NCBI GenBank assembly: GCA_051005375.1
Contig: JBPCJK010000178.1
Coordinates: 1-22,366, forward strand
DNA length: 22,366 bases
Origin: JADDRA01 sp051005375
GTDB taxonomy: Bacteria; Actinomycetota; Acidimicrobiia; Acidimicrobiales; CADCSY01
Direction of reading: 5' to 3'
The notes under the pieces are model-generated. The model worked only from the letters and a program-made list of their open reading frames with translations. It was not told the DNA's origin and made no database searches. Position numbers and translations under genes: made by a program. Position 1 is the stretch's first letter, and each line of letters opens with the position of its first letter. Positions 21,228 through 22,366 of the stretch are shown here, one piece after another.

Positions 21228-22366
21228 TCACCGTGGCGGTCGACGTCTGATCCGCTCGGCCGCCCAGGGCCCGGCCACGGCCAGGGCAGCCAGGGCCACA
21301 ACCGGCCCGTCTCCCAGCCTGGTGTACGGCGTGGACCCGGTGCGCCGCTCGACCGCTCCCCGGAGCACCGCCGGCGCCCCCAGGTCGCTCTGACGGTGCA
21401 CCGTTCCACTGGAGTCGATGATGGCGGAGAACCCTGTGGGCGCGGCCTGGACCACGGCTCGTCCCGTCTCGATGGCCCGCAGGCGGGCCGCCCCGAGCTC
21501 CAGGGCGGGCATCTGGGTGCTGGGGAACGAGGAGGCGTTGGTGGGCACGAGGAGCACGCCTGCGCCGGCGGTCACCGCAGCCCGGGCCCGGTGGGAGAAG
21601 AACACCTCGTAGGAGATCATGACCCCGAGATCGCCGGCCGGCGTGGCCAGCAGCCCGGCGCCCCGGCCGGCCACGGCGTCTCGGGGCACGGCCCGCAGGT
21701 CGACCACCCCGGAGAGCACCGATCGCAACGGGATGTACTCCCCGAAGGGGACCCGCTGGTTCTTCTGGTAGCGGTCGACCACCTCGCCGTCGGGCCCCCA
21801 CGCCACGGCCAGGTTGCGGAACCGGTCACCCTCGCGCTGGCTGACGCCCGAGACGAAGGTGGTGCCGAGCTGGCGGGCCAGGTCGGCCACCACCTGCCCC
21901 CGAGGCGATGCCTGGACCTCGCCCTCCACCTTGACTCCGTCCTCCGGCCATAACACCAGGTCGACGCCTGCGGGCAGCTCCTGGGCGGCGGCGAGAGCTG
22001 CCCCGAACCCCGGCGCCGACGGGTTGTCCACCGCCCGCAGCCCTCGCTCGCCGCCGGCCTGGACCACGGCGACGTCGACGGTCCCCACGGCCCGCCCTGA
22101 CGGGGCAACGAGACCGCCGACGGTTCCCGCCGCCACCACGGCGACGGCGACCGCAGCCTGGCGCCACGCTCGGCGGGCGAGGGCGGCCAGGGCCACGCCG
22201 GTCACTCCCACCAGGGCGGCGATCAACAGACCCCCGCCAAGGCGGGAGGCGAACGCCAGCGGGCCGCCGATCTGGGTCTGGGCCAGGGTGGCCACCGGCA
22301 CACCCCCGAAAGGCCAGATCCCCCGGGCCGCCTCGGCCAGCACCAAGGCGCCAGGAAGGCTGACGG
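21228..22366 (-). CDS. lnt: Apolipoprotein N-acyltransferase, 5' truncated, catalytic Cys replaced by Ser
   Basis: The frame is open to the window end, so the true start is outside; about 379 residues are visible. The N-terminal visible part has membrane segments (GGVPVATLAQTQIGGPLA, then LLIAALVGVTGVALAAL). The nitrilase-like domain begins near VDVAVVQAGG. The triad Glu is in LVLWPEDGV and the Lys in YQKNQRVPFGEYIPLRS. The position of the nucleophile Cys (usually MICYE) is Ser in GVMISYEVFF (TCC at 21612-21614). Lnt transfers an acyl chain to the N-terminal Cys of lipoproteins; with Ser, activity may be lost or changed. The start at TTG 22346 is not real. The 3' end was duplicated beyond the MazF module. 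Confidence 0.88.
   Translation of the reverse strand, partial: VSLPGALVLAEAARGIWPFGGVPVATLAQTQIGGPLAFASRLGGGLLIAALVGVTGVALAALARRAWRQAAVAVAVVAAGTVGGLVAPSGRAVGTVDVAVVQAGGERGLRAVDNPSAPGFGAALAAAQELPAGVDLVLWPEDGVKVEGEVQASPRGQVVADLARQLGTTFVSGVSQREGDRFRNLAVAWGPDGEVVDRYQKNQRVPFGEYIPLRSVLSGVVDLRAVPRDAVAGRGAGLLATPAGDLGVMISYEVFFSHRARAAVTAGAGVLLVPTNASSFPSTQMPALELGAARLRAIETGRAVVQAAPTGFSAIIDSSGTVHRQSDLGAPAVLRGAVERRTGSTPYTRLGDGPVVALAALAVAGPWAAERIRRRPPR

Noticed and set aside
1..22366. tRNA, rRNA, CRISPR arrays, insertion sequences, integrases
   Set aside because: Looked for CCA-ended cloverleaf segments, regularly spaced short repeats, transposase motifs and terminal inverted repeats by eye; none seen. A covariance-model scan would settle the RNA genes.

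Overview
High-GC chromosomal DNA that looks like a free-living actinobacterium. A member of the Acidimicrobiia or a near relative is the most natural guess, but this is inferred from gene content and composition, not from a marker gene. Supporting signs are: very GC-rich codons; frequent GTG and TTG starts; few Shine-Dalgarno sequences but many TANNNT boxes 6-9 nt before start codons (leaderless transcription); a class-E-sortase type LAxTG anchor; and actinobacterial families (PAC2, DUF2784, AlkZ-like winged helix, MazF/RHH, AbrB/PIN). No rRNA, tRNA, CRISPR array, transposase or phage gene was seen.

Layout. 1-1925: the 3' part of a large surface protein built from 100-residue tandem repeats, followed by a proline-rich stalk and an LAVTG sorting signal, closed by a strong hairpin terminator. 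2008-3588: an unrecognised conserved protein and a YjhB-like Nudix hydrolase. 3561-3745: a hairpin-rich dispersed repeat whose second copy is at 9643-9790. 3753-6735: a small unknown gene divergent from an exported M1-type metallopeptidase, which converges on a PAC2 protein. 6858-9634: a co-directional run of hemolysin III (PAQR) membrane protein, CBS-citrate synthase fusion and GNAT acetyltransferase. 9920-12237: a DUF2784 membrane protein overlapping tail-to-tail with a lytic transglycosylase, then an alpha/beta hydrolase. 12266-12813: a gene broken by a one-base frameshift. 12765-15111: a PQQ-type sugar dehydrogenase lipoprotein and an AlkZ-like DNA glycosylase.

15219-19490: an apparent cell-surface glycan or lipid-linked sugar cassette. 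GtrA plus a class I methyltransferase on + converge with a tightly overlapping operon on - (glycosyltransferase family 4, methyltransferase, alpha/alpha-toroid protein). Overlaps of 4-7 nt show translational coupling. Two genes in this cassette seem to start at CTG, and a 19-codon leaderless ORF precedes the glycosyltransferase.

19501-21154: a toxin-antitoxin islet on the - strand with a decayed XRE regulator, an AbrB/PIN (VapBC-like) pair and an RHH/MazF pair. The MazF pair sits between the intact 3' end of lnt and a diverged second copy of that same 3' end, so the islet was assembled by duplication or insertion at lnt. 21228-22366: apolipoprotein N-acyltransferase, truncated by the window edge, with serine where the family has its catalytic cysteine.

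The most unusual items are the LAVTG repeat protein, the lnt-flanked toxin-antitoxin insertion with the Lnt Cys-to-Ser change, the pervasive leaderless promoter pattern, and the CTG starts. I did not find a clearly new multi-gene defence or metabolic system.
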